This document shows positions 63,144 through 64,000 of a DNA stretch of 64,000 nucleotides, in pieces. Source of the stretch: Dyadobacter sp. NIV53 (GTDB lineage Bacteria > Bacteroidota > Bacteroidia > Cytophagales > Spirosomataceae). Below the pieces are notes generated by a model. That model was not told the DNA's origin. It did no database searches and saw only the letters and a program-made list of their open reading frames with translations. Both the position numbers and the translations under genes were made by a program. Location of the stretch: contig NZ_CP081299.1 in the NCBI RefSeq assembly GCF_019711195.1, positions 6,172,501 to 6,236,500 of the forward strand, given 5' to 3'. Each line of letters opens with the position of its first letter. Position 1 is the first letter of the stretch.

Positions 63144-64000
63144 TTGGAAAATATACAAACATCACGTCGCGATTTCCTAAAGGCCACCGGTTTGACGACT
63201 TTTGGCCTGGCTTTGGGCATTTCTTCTTTTGGCAGGGATGCAACAGTCAAAAAAATTACACCTGCTATTTTAAAACTGGAAATCAATCCGTTTATCGTTA
63301 TTGATACTGCCGGAAATATTACGCTGATCAATCCACGTCCTGATATGGGCCAGGGTTCTACACAAGCCGTTCCATCCTTGCTTGCGGAAGAATTGGAAGT
63401 CAATCTGGAAAAAGTACTTATTGTACAAAGTGATGGCAGTGGAAAGTATGGCAGCCAGACATCCGGAGGCAGCAGTTCTGTAAGAGAACTTTGGATGCCG
63501 ATCCGGAAAGCAGGAGCTGCTGCACGGGAAATGCTGACAACAACAGCTGCCGGACGCTGGAATGTACCTGTTGGAGAATGTATAGCAGAAGATGGCAAGA
63601 TTCTGCATAAAGCCTCCGGTAAATCACTGAGTTATGGTGAACTGGCTGATGATGCATCTAAACTGGAAATTCCAAAAGAACCCAAATTAAAAGATCCCAA
63701 AGATTTTAAAATTATTGGAAAATATAACAAACGGCTTGATGTTCCCGAACGTGTGAATGGAAAAGCGGTTTATGGAATCGACGTAGATGTGCCGGGAATG
63801 GTATATGCCAGTATTTTACATTCACCCATTATTCATGCCAAAATAGCTTCTATTGATGATAAGGAGACAAAAAAAGTAAAAGGAGTTCTTAGGGTTATGA
63901 GAACTGAGCGTACAATGCCTCACCGGACTTCCGAAGCCGTGGCTGTAATAGCAACCAATTATTGGGCAGCACTGAAAGGCAGAAAGGCACTGAGTGTGAA
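63144..64000 (+). CDS. Molybdopterin-binding large subunit of the same hydroxylase (IorB-like, partial)
   Basis: Open from TTG 63144 to the window edge (about 285 codons). The start carries a Tat-like leader (TSRRDFLKATGLTTFGLALG), then INPRPDMGQGSTQAVPSLLA and SQTSGGSSSVRELW, typical of the aldehyde oxidase/isoquinoline oxidoreductase beta family. TTG is chosen because the upstream codons hold no ATG and it opens straight into the leader. 39 bases after the small subunit, with which it would be exported folded. Confidence 0.88.
   Translation, partial: MENIQTSRRDFLKATGLTTFGLALGISSFGRDATVKKITPAILKLEINPFIVIDTAGNITLINPRPDMGQGSTQAVPSLLAEELEVNLEKVLIVQSDGSGKYGSQTSGGSSSVRELWMPIRKAGAAAREMLTTTAAGRWNVPVGECIAEDGKILHKASGKSLSYGELADDASKLEIPKEPKLKDPKDFKIIGKYNKRLDVPERVNGKAVYGIDVDVPGMVYASILHSPIIHAKIASIDDKETKKVKGVLRVMRTERTMPHRTSEAVAVIATNYWAALKGRKALSV

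Noticed and set aside
63137..63657. Minus-strand ORFs of 153, 112 and 79 residues
   Set aside because: They are shadows of the molybdenum hydroxylase large subunit, which reads continuously on the plus strand from 63144.

Overview
The window looks like a chromosome segment of a Bacteroidota bacterium, most likely an aerobic pigmented Cytophagales (Dyadobacter/Spirosoma-like). This rests on a SusC/SusD pair, FecR-free ECF sigma, B12-type MerR regulator with a carotenoid operon, CarR-type lycopene cyclase, Bacteroidota -7 elements (TAnnTTTG) and A+T-rich intergenic DNA. No phage, integrase, IS element or CRISPR array was seen. The species assignment is inference.

Layout. 1-5.7 kb: end of a polysaccharide utilisation locus (SusC tail, SusD, a clan GH-A-like hydrolase, a GH2 beta-galactosidase), then an ECF sigma factor. 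6.8-10 kb: a CheB-CheR-PAS-histidine kinase. 10-15.8 kb: AraC/NmrA, a PARP-like ADP-ribosyltransferase with a small upstream ORF, secreted Tpx, alpha/beta hydrolase, DoxX/HxlR. 15.9-16.5 kb: leftward tRNA cluster (Ser, Pro, Arg, degenerate Pro). 16.6-26.4 kb: BatB/BatC-like proteins, purC, a STAS protein, gltB and gltD. 26.7-34.5 kb: polysaccharide deacetylase, glycosyltransferase, TatD, asparaginase, tRNA-Ser, beta-barrel, thioredoxin-like protein, cysteine desulfurase. 34.5-37 kb: SGNH/AlgJ-like plus MBOAT acyltransferase pair. 37.2-38.6 kb: Lrp and EamA exporter.

38.9-47.8 kb is the most interesting part. A UbiA prenyltransferase-type III polyketide synthase ORF with a methyltransferase and FAD reductase runs rightward and faces a leftward, probably light/B12-controlled carotenoid operon (carH-like, crtI, crtB, idi, crtZ, crtY). 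Together they suggest a pigment/isoprenoid island in which one isoprenoid pool could feed carotenoids and a prenylated or membrane polyketide.

48-57 kb: XRE/S24 regulator, a broken glycosyltransferase with a flippase-like partner, ruvC, and a TetR-TolC-EmrA-EmrB efflux locus. 57-64 kb: sulfite-oxidase-like enzyme, sugar isomerase-like protein, GNAT, Crp/Fnr, two SDRs, DinB and a two-subunit molybdenum hydroxylase running off the end.

Sequence quality matters here. At least seven genes carry apparent single-base indels, mostly in A/T runs (CheB-HK, ADP-ribosyltransferase, STAS, AlgJ-like, crtI, ruvC twice, a GNAT). Two stretches (about 49112-49655 and 52289-52990) look non-bacterial: one is poly-C/(CG)n/poly-T junk, the other CpG-depleted vertebrate-like DNA. 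Each replaces the middle or ends of native genes. I read these as assembly artefacts, and conclusions that hang on one base, including the UbiA-PKS fusion, should be read with that in mind.
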